Source of the DNA: JAOSJL01 sp963704035
GTDB lineage: Bacteria > Actinomycetota > Acidimicrobiia > IMCC26256 > JAOSJL01
Length of the DNA stretch: 64,000 nt
Direction of reading: 5' to 3'
Assembly: GCA_963704035.1 (NCBI GenBank)
Contig: CAVPGR010000004.1
Span: 1,488,001 to 1,552,000, forward strand
The translations under genes were made by a program, and so were the position numbers. Of the stretch, positions 25,443 to 33,603 are shown one piece after another. The notes under the pieces are model-generated. The model worked only from the letters and a program-made list of their open reading frames with translations. It was not told the origin of the DNA and made no database searches. Positions within the stretch are counted from its first letter, which is position 1, and every line of letters begins with the position of its first letter.

Positions 25443-25511
25443 GTCTCCTCCTGTGTCGGTGTCGCGGTCCGCTCCCGTGTCGGGTCCGCCGGCTTCGGTC
25501 GGGGCCTTCGG

Positions 25512-26810
25512 TCAGTCGGGAGCGTCGAGATCTGGCAGGTCGATGCGCGCGAGCCACAGACCCGGTGCTTCCAGTTCGCTGTGGGTGGGCGATCGGTCCG
25601 GACGCTCCCAGAGGCGGTGGAGGCCGTCGGTGCCGGCCCGCTCGACAACCCCGCGGCAGAAGGACTCGCCGCGTTCGTAGTCGGCACGGTTCAGCCCCAG
25701 CCCGAGGAGGCGCTCGATGAAACGTTCGGCCTCCCCGCGCTCCACGCGGTGACGCCGCATGGCCTCCTGGATCTGTGCGAACGACGGGATGAGCGGCGCT
25801 CCGATCGACTCGATGACCAGATCGGCGTATCCCTCGAGCACCCCGGTGAAGTCGGACAAACGCGCGAGCGTTTCGCCCTGGGCCGGTGTGCGCATCGCGT
25901 CGAGCAGTCGTTCCGGGTCGCCGAGAGCCGAGCCGATCGTGGAGGGGTCGGTGGGGTCGAGCCCCGAGATGTCGATGACGCTCTCCATCGCGTCGGGGTC
26001 CATCCGGTAGCCCGACACGAACTCGTTCGCGAGCTCGATGAGGTGCGACCGCACCCACGGGACACTGCGAGTCGCCGCGTGCGCGACCTCGTGGAGAGCA
26101 ACATAGAAGCGAAGGTCGTCACGTGGCAGTGACCAGTCGCTCTCGAACGCATCGAGGTTCGGGACGACGAACAGAAGTTTCGGCTCGCCGGTTACCGGAA
26201 GGGGAAGGTCATACTGACCGAACGCGTGGGTGGCTAGGTGTCCGATCATCGATCCGGCCTGCACGCCCAGGAGCGCCGGAGCGATCATCTCGAGCATCTC
26301 TCCGAGCTGCCCTGTGTTCAGAGCTTCGGGTGGAAGCCCCAAGGCGCCGAGTTGCTTGGCCAGCTCGGGGTCCAGGGCGTCGGTGTCGAACGCCGGATCC
26401 TCTCCCACTCCTTCTTCGTCGCTGCGGGCAGAACCGATTCCGAAGCCGTCACGCGTCAGCGTCGCGGCGAGAGTCTCGAGAACCGGGCGCAGGGTGTCGA
26501 GATGCAGGCGTGCCCAGCGACGCGGCCCGACCGCGAGAGTCCCCGTACCGATAGCGGCGGAGAGACCCGTCTCGGCGACCACGGCCGTCTGTGCCGCCAT
26601 CGCGAGGTCGGAGAACTGTCGGGCGTCGTCGACCGCGACCGGTTCCTCCTCGGTGGGTGTGGTCTCCCCGGTGGTCGTGAAGTCGGCCACCTCGCGGGCG
26701 ACCTCCCAGTTCACCGGCCCGCTGCCTCCGCTGCCCAGCAGGCCAAAGAGCCGTGAGAGATCGAAGCCGGGGCCGAAGGGTGATGATCCGGGTTGTGGCT
26801 CGTCGCTCAC
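25512..26810 (-). CDS. Zinc-dependent metalloprotease family protein (DUF2342 type)
   Basis: 432 residues. The zincin motif HEVAH lies in FYVALHEVAHAATRSVPW; residues GYRMDPDAMES and EGYADLVIESIG follow, matching the actinobacterial 'putative hydrolase / F420-associated' family of zinc metallopeptidases. The N-terminus has a Phe/Gly-rich FGPGFDLSRLFGLLG stretch, typical of the family. No signal peptide, so it is probably cytoplasmic. The substrate is unknown and the F420 link in the family name is only by co-occurrence. Confidence 0.82.
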   Translation of the reverse strand: MSDEPQPGSSPFGPGFDLSRLFGLLGSGGSGPVNWEVAREVADFTTTGETTPTEEEPVAVDDARQFSDLAMAAQTAVVAETGLSAAIGTGTLAVGPRRWARLHLDTLRPVLETLAATLTRDGFGIGSARSDEEGVGEDPAFDTDALDPELAKQLGALGLPPEALNTGQLGEMLEMIAPALLGVQAGSMIGHLATHAFGQYDLPLPVTGEPKLLFVVPNLDAFESDWSLPRDDLRFYVALHEVAHAATRSVPWVRSHLIELANEFVSGYRMDPDAMESVIDISGLDPTDPSTIGSALGDPERLLDAMRTPAQGETLARLSDFTGVLEGYADLVIESIGAPLIPSFAQIQEAMRRHRVERGEAERFIERLLGLGLNRADYERGESFCRGVVERAGTDGLHRLWERPDRSPTHSELEAPGLWLARIDLPDLDAPD

Positions 26811-26828
26811 GCGGCCAGTCTAGAGATC

Positions 26829-27875
26829 GTGCGAAATGGATCTGGGGGCGGCCGTGCCGTCGCGATCACCGGGGCTTCCGGCTACGTGGGGCAGCGGCTT
26901 CTCGCCCACCTCGACCGATCTGCCGGTGTCGGACGTCTCGTGGGTCTCGACATGCGCGATCCCGAGCGTCGTGTCCGACATCTCGATTTCCACCGGGTCG
27001 ACATCGCCCACGCCGAGCTGAAGCCACTCCTCGAGGGCGTCGACGTTGTCGTGCACCTCGCCGCGATCCACGATCCGATCCCCGATGTGGCTCTGATGGC
27101 CCGCGTGAACGTCGAGGCGACGCGGCGGGTCCTCGATGCCTCCGCGGCCGTCGGCGTCAGACGGTTCGTGCTCATGTCGAGCGCGACGGTCTACGGCGCC
27201 TGGACCAACAATCCGATTCCTCTCACCGAAGACGCGCCGCTACGACCCAATCCCGAGTTTCTCCCCGCGGTCCAGTCGGCAGAGGTCGAGCGCCTCCTGT
27301 CGGAGTGGAGCGAACAACACCCGGGCGTCGACATCGTGACTCTGCGCCCGGCTCCGGTGCTCGGCGCGGGGGCGGGTCACCTCATGGCCAGGGTGCTGGC
27401 GGGTGCACACGTCGGCGTGCGTGGTGCGTCGGCACCGGTGCAGTGCGCACACGTCGACGACGTGGCCGACGCTCTGGCGAGGGCGTGCACCACGGCTATG
27501 TCCGGTGTGTACAACGTGGCCTCGGACGGCTGGCTGGATCCCGACGACGCCGCGGCATTGCGTACGCCGCGGTTTCGCCCGTCGCTTCCTGAAGGTGTCG
27601 TGCAGCGACTGCTCGCGGTCGGGTGGATCTCGGGTCTGGGCGACGTGCCCCCGGGTGTCGTACCGCTCGTCACACACCCGTGGGTCGTGGCCAACGACCG
27701 GTTGCGTGCCACCGGCTGGAAGCCGCAGGCATCCAACGAGGAGTCGCTGATGGCGACGGCAGATTCGCTGTCGACGCCTCCCGTGTGGCCGTGGCTGGCT
27801 GCCGGCGCCGCAGGCGTGGCACTTCTGATTCTGGGTGAGGAAACGGTTCGGCGGTACCGCCGCCGCACGCGATGA
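26829..27875 (+). CDS. NAD-dependent epimerase/dehydratase with C-terminal membrane segment
   Basis: 348 residues from the GTG at 26829, 18 bases from the divergent metalloprotease. The Rossmann motif is ITGASGYVGQRLL at the N-terminus, with VVVHLAAIHDP and MSSATVYGAW further on. The usual catalytic Tyr-x3-Lys is not clear: the expected YGxSK region reads LPAVQSAEVERLL, so the enzyme may be altered. A hydrophobic stretch near the C-terminus (WPWLAAGAAGVALLILG) and a basic tail RRYRRRTR suggest a membrane anchor. Substrate unknown. Confidence 0.8.
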   Translation: MRNGSGGGRAVAITGASGYVGQRLLAHLDRSAGVGRLVGLDMRDPERRVRHLDFHRVDIAHAELKPLLEGVDVVVHLAAIHDPIPDVALMARVNVEATRRVLDASAAVGVRRFVLMSSATVYGAWTNNPIPLTEDAPLRPNPEFLPAVQSAEVERLLSEWSEQHPGVDIVTLRPAPVLGAGAGHLMARVLAGAHVGVRGASAPVQCAHVDDVADALARACTTAMSGVYNVASDGWLDPDDAAALRTPRFRPSLPEGVVQRLLAVGWISGLGDVPPGVVPLVTHPWVVANDRLRATGWKPQASNEESLMATADSLSTPPVWPWLAAGAAGVALLILGEETVRRYRRRTR

Positions 27876-27899
27876 ACTGACCCGTGATGATTCGGCAGG

Positions 27900-28949
27900 T
27901 CAGGTGGAAGCCGCTACGAGGTGCTCGGCCGACCACGCGTCCCACTCGTCGGTGAAGTAGCGGACCCGGGTCTTCTTGTACTCCTTCACGGACCACAGCA
28001 CGTCGTACTCGCTCACGCCGGTCTCGTCCCGGATGGCGGCGATCGTGTCTTCGCACGCCTGCGCGTTTCGCCCGTGCACCATTGTGAACACCGAGTAGGG
28101 CCAGTCGTCGTAGGTCGGTCTCTTGTAGCAGTGACTCACGGCGGCGAACTCCGCCATCCGCGGCCCGAGTGTCTCCAGATCCTCCGGTGGAACAGCCCAC
28201 ACGCCCATCGCGTTCGCCTTGAACCCGGCGGTGCGGTGGTTCATCACGGCGGCGAAGCGACGCATCAGCTTTCGCTCCTCGAACGATCGGAGGAGGTCGA
28301 GAACCGTCTCCTCGTCGCAGCCGATCACCTCGCCATGTGCCGCAAACGGACGCTCGACGAGCGGGAGGTCGTACTGCACAGTGCTGATCGTCGCCATCTC
28401 GAGATCGCTGAGCTCGGGAGTGTCCATCACTTCGTTCCGCTCGGGCCGCTCGTGCGCGAGGACCTCGGACTTGGCATTCGCGGCGGTCTCGCCCGTCATG
28501 TCGAGCTTCACGCCGATCTTGTAGAGCTTGAGAGTCGGGAGAAGCCGCGTCGCCGACGAACCCGACAGTGCGTGGAGCACGTCGACGTGGTCACTCAGTT
28601 CGTCGCCGGGTGGGACAGCGATCGTGTACCAGAGGTTGTAGTGGTGATTGCGCTTGTAGTTGTGGCTCACGCCGGGGTGGGCCGAAATGTGTGCCGCCGC
28701 CTCGTCGATGCGGTCGGCGTCGATCCGGGCCGCGACGAGTGAGGAGCCGTACCCGAGGGCGCGCGTGTCGAAGATGGCGGAGAGTTGGCGAAGCACGCCG
28801 GCTTCCTTGACGTCAGCGACGCGCTGTCGGACGTCGGCCTCGCTGATACCGAGCCGCTCCCCGAGCTCGGCGAACGGACGCGGGACGAGCGGGAAGTCCC
28901 ATTGCACCGCGTTGAGCAGCTCACGGTCGAGTTCCTCGAGTTCGGGCAT
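27900..28949 (-). CDS. Siroheme decarboxylase, fused two-domain (AhbA-AhbB/NirD-L type)
   Basis: 349 residues from the ATG at 28949 with AGGAG upstream. Two Lrp/AsnC-like halves in tandem, each with a winged helix and a ligand domain. Half one has HNYKRNHHYNLWYTIAVPPG; half two has CYKRPTYDDWPYSVFTMVHG. These His-Tyr-Lys-Arg...Asn-Leu-Trp and Trp-Pro-Tyr patterns are those of siroheme decarboxylases, which convert siroheme to didecarboxysiroheme on the way to heme (archaeal/sulfate-reducer route) or heme d1. Fusion of the two subunits is less usual than separate genes. No other siroheme-route gene is in the window, so its pathway here is open. Confidence 0.87.
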   Translation of the reverse strand: MPELEELDRELLNAVQWDFPLVPRPFAELGERLGISEADVRQRVADVKEAGVLRQLSAIFDTRALGYGSSLVAARIDADRIDEAAAHISAHPGVSHNYKRNHHYNLWYTIAVPPGDELSDHVDVLHALSGSSATRLLPTLKLYKIGVKLDMTGETAANAKSEVLAHERPERNEVMDTPELSDLEMATISTVQYDLPLVERPFAAHGEVIGCDEETVLDLLRSFEERKLMRRFAAVMNHRTAGFKANAMGVWAVPPEDLETLGPRMAEFAAVSHCYKRPTYDDWPYSVFTMVHGRNAQACEDTIAAIRDETGVSEYDVLWSVKEYKKTRVRYFTDEWDAWSAEHLVAAST

Positions 28950-28986
28950 GGCTCCTATGGTGCCGGGGACTCCCGTGCCGGACAAG

Positions 28987-30123
28987 TCAGGGCCGCTCAG
29001 CGGTGAGGACGGTCACCGTGTGATCGTCGCCGCTCCGGTCGTCGCCCGCAATCGTCACCGTCACCTCCGACCCCGGGGCATGGTGGACGACCTCGGCAGC
29101 CAGCTCCTCCACGCCCTCCAGGGGATCGTCGCCCATGTCGGTGATCCGGTCGCCGGGTCTGATCCCGGCCCGGTCCGCGGGGCTCCCGTCGGCCACCTCC
29201 ACGACCTCGACGCCACCCGACGAAGCGTCGCGGCCGATCAGGCCGATCCAGCCCGGGATGACCGCACCCCACTCGCGAAGCTGGTCGACGGTGTCGGCCA
29301 GGAGAGGCGCGGGGGTCGCTGACCCGGAGGGGTACTTGTCGCGGCTGTCGGTCACGACGCCGACGAGCCGGCCGTCGGTGTTCACGACGGCGCCACCGAC
29401 GGGATGCCCGTCAGGGGTCACCGTCAGCTCCATCATGCCGGGGTGTGTGTCCGTGCCCGCGGTGACGACAGTGTCCAGAGCCGCCGCCGACGCCGTGCTC
29501 ACGGGAAGCGTGCCGTCGGCAGTGGCGCCCACGACGATCAGAGTGTCGCCCGGTTCGACGATCGCGCCACGGTCGAGCAGAAGTGACGGCAACGGCGGTC
29601 CGGTGAACCGGAGCAGCGCCAGGTCCGTGGCGGGATCCACTCCCACGACCGATGCGGTGCGAGTGGCGCGACCGGCGGGCACGACAACGATCTCGTCGGC
29701 GCCGTGTACGGCGTCGTAGCTCGTGACCACGTCGCTCGACAATTCCCCGCCGCCGTCCTCTGTGCGTCGCACGACGACACCGGCCACGGTTCGGGCCGTG
29801 TCGCCCGTGGCCGCCCGGACGCCCACGACACTCGGCGACACCTCCGATGCCAGAGCGGCCGAGACTTCGCTGGTCGCCGCGGTGGAGGACGGTTCCGCCG
29901 CCGGTCCGCCGTCATCGAAGAGGGCCACGACGCCCAACGTCGCGAGCGATCCGACGGCCGCTGCCAGGACGGGAACGGCCCAGTTGGGGTGTCCGCTGCG
30001 CTGCGGACGCGGTGGCGGCGCCGGGGTACGAGCGCCTCCGATCTCGCTCGGGTGTGACCAGACGCGGTCGTGCGGATCGGGTGGCCCGTCGAACGGATCG
30101 TGCTCGTCACCTCGATCCGACAT
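28987..30123 (-). CDS. HtrA-like pseudoprotease with PDZ domain
   Basis: 378 residues: Pro-rich N-terminus, a membrane segment (about 46-68, WAVPVLAAAVGSLATLGVV), a trypsin-like domain and a C-terminal PDZ domain (GIRPGDRITDMGDDPLEG). The catalytic triad is lost: the histidine position (TNAHVV in active relatives) reads TSYDAV, and the serine loop (GNSGGP) reads GHPVGGAV; only the Asp in ATDLALLRF remains. It is likely a non-catalytic sensor or chaperone. The Arg-Val-Trp-Ser-His-Pro motif near residue 20 (DRVWSHPSEIG) is seen in many acidimicrobial relatives. It lies behind the siroheme decarboxylase promoter region on the same strand. Confidence 0.85.
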   Translation of the reverse strand: MSDRGDEHDPFDGPPDPHDRVWSHPSEIGGARTPAPPPRPQRSGHPNWAVPVLAAAVGSLATLGVVALFDDGGPAAEPSSTAATSEVSAALASEVSPSVVGVRAATGDTARTVAGVVVRRTEDGGGELSSDVVTSYDAVHGADEIVVVPAGRATRTASVVGVDPATDLALLRFTGPPLPSLLLDRGAIVEPGDTLIVVGATADGTLPVSTASAAALDTVVTAGTDTHPGMMELTVTPDGHPVGGAVVNTDGRLVGVVTDSRDKYPSGSATPAPLLADTVDQLREWGAVIPGWIGLIGRDASSGGVEVVEVADGSPADRAGIRPGDRITDMGDDPLEGVEELAAEVVHHAPGSEVTVTIAGDDRSGDDHTVTVLTAERP

Positions 30124-30211
30124 GTGCCGGAGTGTAATGACGCACCGGCGTGTTTTGGCCTCGCCCTGTATGCCGCGAGGCTCGCGCGGCTCTGCTCCCT
30201 AGAATGACGGT

Positions 30212-30714
30212 GTGGACGCGCGACCGGGGGACAGTGACTGGATCGGTCTCGTCGACGCGCGCGTCTTCCGGTAGAGGAGGCGACAACGTGGGCCACGACT
30301 CCCGGGTCGGGTGCTGTCGTGTCGTTCTTGGGGGTCGTCCGGGACAACTCGGAAGGCCGCCCCGGAGTGACCGGCCTCACCTATGAGGCTTATGTCGACC
30401 AGGCCGAAGGTCGGTTGCACCGTGTTGGCGAGATCGTTCGGAACCGGTGGCCCGCGGTGGAACGCATCGTCCTGTTGCATCGTCTCGGCGATCTCACGGT
30501 CAGCGAAGTTTCGGTCGCTGTCGTCGTGTCGGCACCTCACCGTCCCGAAGCGTTCGAAGCAGGTCGCTTCGCGATCGACGCGGTCAAGGAAATGGTGCCC
30601 ATCTGGAAACGTGAGCACTGGTCGCAAGGTTCCGACTGGGCGGAGTGTGGACACGATGTCGTGTCGCCTTCCCCCGAGGCCTCACGCGCCGACACGGTGC
30701 ACGAGGCGCAGTAG
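30212..30714 (+). CDS. moaE: Molybdopterin synthase large subunit MoaE, frameshifted
   Basis: The N-terminus from the GTG at 30212 reads DSDWIGLVDAR, and the body in another frame reads LPVEEATTW then GAVVSFLGVVRDNSEGR, the MoaE signature. The frame changes in a CG-repeat at about 30252-30266; one missing or two extra bases account for it, giving about 166 residues. Catalytic lysines sit near VKEMVPIWKRE. It joins sulfur from MoaD to precursor Z in molybdenum-cofactor synthesis. If the shift is genuine, a shorter product from the GTG at 30319 would lack the N-terminal strand. Confidence 0.85.
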
Positions 30715-30716
30715 AG

Positions 30717-30953
30717 ATGCCGTTCCTCCTGGTCGCGCTCGTCGTCGTCGTGGTCGGTGTCGTTGTCCTCGTGTTTCGCAACCGCGAGCCTCGATCGATG
30801 GAATCCGGAATCGACGCCTACGAGCGTCGGCGCGAGGCGTTGCGTCCGCCCGACTGCGCCGATTCTCTCGACGACCGCGATTCTCTCGACAACAACGTCC
30901 TCGATGAAGAAGGTCGCGGCGAAGACGATCTGGACGAAACGCGAGATCGCTGA
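30717..30953 (+). CDS. Small single-pass membrane protein
   Basis: 78 residues from the ATG at 30717, two bases after the moaE stop. A single N-terminal membrane helix (FLLVALVVVVVGVVVLVF) is followed by a basic hinge and a charged, strongly acidic cytoplasmic tail with DSLDDRDSLDNN. Not recognised. Its stop shares a base with the mreB start (TGATG), so it is translationally coupled to mreB and may be a partner of that filament. Confidence 0.7.
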   Translation: MPFLLVALVVVVVGVVVLVFRNREPRSMESGIDAYERRREALRPPDCADSLDDRDSLDNNVLDEEGRGEDDLDETRDR

Positions 30954-31960
30954 TGGCGCGCGACATTGCGATCGACCTCGGGACGGCGAACACTCTCGTG
31001 TACGCCCGCGACCAGGGCATCGTTCTCAACGAGCCCACGGTCATCGCGCTCAACACACGCACGATGGAAGTACTGGCCATGGGCCACGAGGCCTGGCAGA
31101 TGATCGGGCGGACTCCGGGATACATCCAGGCCGTCCGACCCCTGCGGGGCGGGGCGATCACCGATTTCGAGATCACCCAGCGGATGATCCGCCTGCTGTT
31201 CCAGAGGGCGGGGATCTCGCGGCTGAGCCGTGCCCGAGTGCTGATCTGCGTCCCGTCGGCGATCACGCACGTGGAACAACGGGCCGTACTCGAGGCTGCA
31301 CGCCGAGCAGGCGCGGCGTCCACCTATCTCATCGAGCAGCCCATGGCCGCCGCCATCGGAGCCGAACTGCCGATTCACGAGCCGATGGGGAACATGGTCG
31401 TCGACGTCGGCGGCGGTACCTCCGAGGTCGCGGTGATCTCACTCGGTGGTGTCGTGGCTCTCGAGGCGGTCCGTGTGGGTTCGTTCGACATCGACGCGGC
31501 GATCGCCACCTTCGTCCGTCGTGAGTTCGGCATCGCGATCGGTGAACGCACCGCAGAGGAGATCAAGCTGGCCATCGGCTCGGCGTATCCGACGCGCGAG
31601 GAGTTCAGGGCAGAGGTGCGTGGAAGAGATCTGATGAGCGGGCTGCCCAAGACCGTTGTCCTGTCACCGCTCGACGTCCGTACCGCCATCGAGGAGCAGT
31701 TGCGCGCGATCTGCGATGCCGTCATCGGCTGTCTTGCACAGACCCCGCCCGAGCTCGCGCAGGACCTCATCATTCAGGGAATCCACCTCGTCGGTGGCGG
31801 CGGGATGTTGCGTGGCCTCGATACGCGCCTCGAGAAGGAGACCAACGTCGACGTACATCTCGTGGACGCACCGCTCGAGTGCGTGGTCCTCGGCGCCGGA
31901 CGTTGCCTCGAGTCCTTCGATTCTCTGAAGGACCTGTTCATGGCCAAGGCCCGCACCTGA
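30953..31960 (+). CDS. mreB: MreB-type bacterial actin
   Basis: 335 residues. Actin-fold nucleotide motifs are intact: phosphate 1 DLGTANTLVY, phosphate 2 VVDVGGGTSEVAVI, adenosine HLVGGGGMLRGLD. It polymerises along the membrane and guides cell-wall synthesis or another localised process. No mreC, mreD or rodA is adjacent, so this is an isolated copy; it follows moaE and a small membrane protein in a tight run. A paralogue used for a special role, such as sporulation-like wall remodelling, is possible. Confidence 0.93.
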   Translation: MARDIAIDLGTANTLVYARDQGIVLNEPTVIALNTRTMEVLAMGHEAWQMIGRTPGYIQAVRPLRGGAITDFEITQRMIRLLFQRAGISRLSRARVLICVPSAITHVEQRAVLEAARRAGAASTYLIEQPMAAAIGAELPIHEPMGNMVVDVGGGTSEVAVISLGGVVALEAVRVGSFDIDAAIATFVRREFGIAIGERTAEEIKLAIGSAYPTREEFRAEVRGRDLMSGLPKTVVLSPLDVRTAIEEQLRAICDAVIGCLAQTPPELAQDLIIQGIHLVGGGGMLRGLDTRLEKETNVDVHLVDAPLECVVLGAGRCLESFDSLKDLFMAKART

Positions 31961-31967
31961 CCCAACC

Positions 31968-31993
31968 GGCTGAATCAATCGGCTGAATCAATC
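31968..31993. repeat. 13-bp tandem repeat between convergent genes
   Basis: Two perfect copies of GGCTGAATCAATC between the mreB stop and the end of the HEAT-repeat gene, which it overlaps by six bases. The unit is AT-richer than its surroundings. No hairpin is formed. Confidence 0.8.
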
Positions 31994-32740
31994 GGCGGCG
32001 AGGTCCTCGGCGGCCTGGCGTACCTGCCAGTCGCTGTCGGCGAGCGCCGTCTCGAGTGCGGCGTCGACCGCGGGTCCCTGGAACGGCGCCAGAGCCAGCA
32101 CGGCACGCCGACGAACAGCGGGACGGTCTCGGCACCCCGCCAGGATCGCGTCGAGGCCCTCGGGGTCGCCGAGCGCCCCGAGAGCGGCAACCGCGGACTC
32201 GCGAACGAGACGGCCGCTCTTTTCGTCCCCACTCTCGCGCTCGTCGCCGACCACGATCGCCGACAAGCGTGCGACAGCGCCGACGGCGATCCCCGTCGCT
32301 CCGAGTTCTCCGAGAGCCCACGCGGCGACTTCGGCGACGTCTGGGTCTTCGAGCAGTGCCACAACGACGCTCGCGGTATTGGTGTCATCGGCGGCGACAA
32401 CCGGCGCGAGCTCCGCGACACGGCGGCGGACGCCCGGGTCGACGTCGCTCGCGGCGGTCTCCCACGCGCTGCGCACGGGACGTGACAGGGGATCGAGGCG
32501 AGCGAGCGCCGCGAGGGCGGCGGCGCGCACGAGCGGTGACGGATCGGAACGGCAGAGGTCGAGCAGCCGGTTGTCGGCCCGTCGGCGGGGCTGTAGGTCA
32601 GTGGCGGTGTCGCTCTGCTGCCGCGCACCCGCCAGACCCAACGCGGCCGCTGCCGCCGCACGTTCGTGAGGGTCCTCGGCCGCGAGTCCGCCACCTGGCA
32701 CCGGGTCGACGCCTTCCGCGTCGACCCTCGGGGGCTTCAC
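31988..32740 (-). CDS. HEAT-repeat protein
   Basis: 250 residues from the GTG at 32740. Six or more helical HEAT/PBS-lyase-like repeats are visible, each about 31 residues with pattern DPSPLVRAAALAALARL, DPDVAEVAAWALGELG, RLVRESAVAALGALGD, DSDWQVRQAAEDLA. Such proteins are scaffolds that bind other proteins or stabilise tetrapyrrole lyases. No signal peptide. The partner is unknown. Confidence 0.82.
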   Translation of the reverse strand: MKPPRVDAEGVDPVPGGGLAAEDPHERAAAAAALGLAGARQQSDTATDLQPRRRADNRLLDLCRSDPSPLVRAAALAALARLDPLSRPVRSAWETAASDVDPGVRRRVAELAPVVAADDTNTASVVVALLEDPDVAEVAAWALGELGATGIAVGAVARLSAIVVGDERESGDEKSGRLVRESAVAALGALGDPEGLDAILAGCRDRPAVRRRAVLALAPFQGPAVDAALETALADSDWQVRQAAEDLAAD

Positions 32741-32851
32741 GGCAGCGAACCCTACAGGCCGGACCCCTGAGGCCGATGAGCAACCGCGACGGCGCGACCG
32801 ACCGCGCCACCAACGATCTTCGCCAAACGAGACCTCCGGGGGGCTCCTAGA

Positions 32852-33565
32852 ATGACCGACGTGACCCGCCCGAGTTCGCCGCACACCTCAGCGCGTCCGA
32901 GTACCGCGCGAAACGTCCACGTCGTGCGTCGTCGCGTTCTTCCCCCGATCGCCGGGGCGCTTCTCGCTCTCGGCGTGGCCCTCAGCGCGACCGTGGCGGT
33001 CGGCGCCGCAGCAGAACTCGAGCCCGTGGTCGTCGAGGCAAGTGCACAACCGGCCGATCCGGCGGCCGCCGCGGTCATCAGCAACGCGCTGGATCAGCCA
33101 CCGCTCCCGATTCCGTCCGCTGCTCCTGTAGATCCCTACGAAGAGGTTCCCATCACACCGATCGGGTCGATCGACATCCCCAAGATCGGGCTCTCCCACA
33201 CGATGTACAGCGGCGTGTGGCTCACGGTGCTCGACCATGGCCCCGGGCACTGGCCCGGAACGGCCGTGCCGGGCGGATGGGGCAACGCTGTGATCGCGGG
33301 GCATCGGGTCACCAACTCGCATCCGTTTCGAAATCTCGATCAACTAGCAGTCGGCGACGAGATCATCCTGAACGACGACACCGGATCACACGTCTACTCC
33401 GTCACCGGCACCGAGATCGTCCAACCGACGGCTCTGCGGATCGTCGAACAACAGCCGGGCCGAACCGTGACCCTTTTTGCCTGCCACCCACCGGGAAGCG
33501 CCGCGCAGCGCATCGTCGTCTACGGCGAGCTCGTGAGCTCTGACCGCGCGGCACCGGCGGCCTGA
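32852..33565 (+). CDS. Sortase (class E-like)
   Basis: 237 residues. A basic N-terminus and a signal-anchor (about 30-50, PPIAGALLALGVALSATVAV), then a ~70-residue linker, then the sortase barrel with catalytic His151 (VIAGHRVT), Cys211 (TLFACHPPG) and Arg220 (AQRIVVYGE). It should cleave a C-terminal sorting signal and attach surface proteins. No substrate with an LAxTG-like tail is seen in this window. Class E is suggested by the HPPGSAxxR arrangement; class D or F cannot be ruled out. Confidence 0.88.
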   Translation: MTDVTRPSSPHTSARPSTARNVHVVRRRVLPPIAGALLALGVALSATVAVGAAAELEPVVVEASAQPADPAAAAVISNALDQPPLPIPSAAPVDPYEEVPITPIGSIDIPKIGLSHTMYSGVWLTVLDHGPGHWPGTAVPGGWGNAVIAGHRVTNSHPFRNLDQLAVGDEIILNDDTGSHVYSVTGTEIVQPTALRIVEQQPGRTVTLFACHPPGSAAQRIVVYGELVSSDRAAPAA

Positions 33566-33603
33566 GGGAACGCTCCGGTCACGGCCGTCGTTGACCACCT
33601 GAG

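Noticed and set aside
31968..31993. 13-bp tandem repeat as an attachment site
   Set aside because: No integrase, tRNA gene or mobile element is nearby; it is probably a local duplication between convergent genes.
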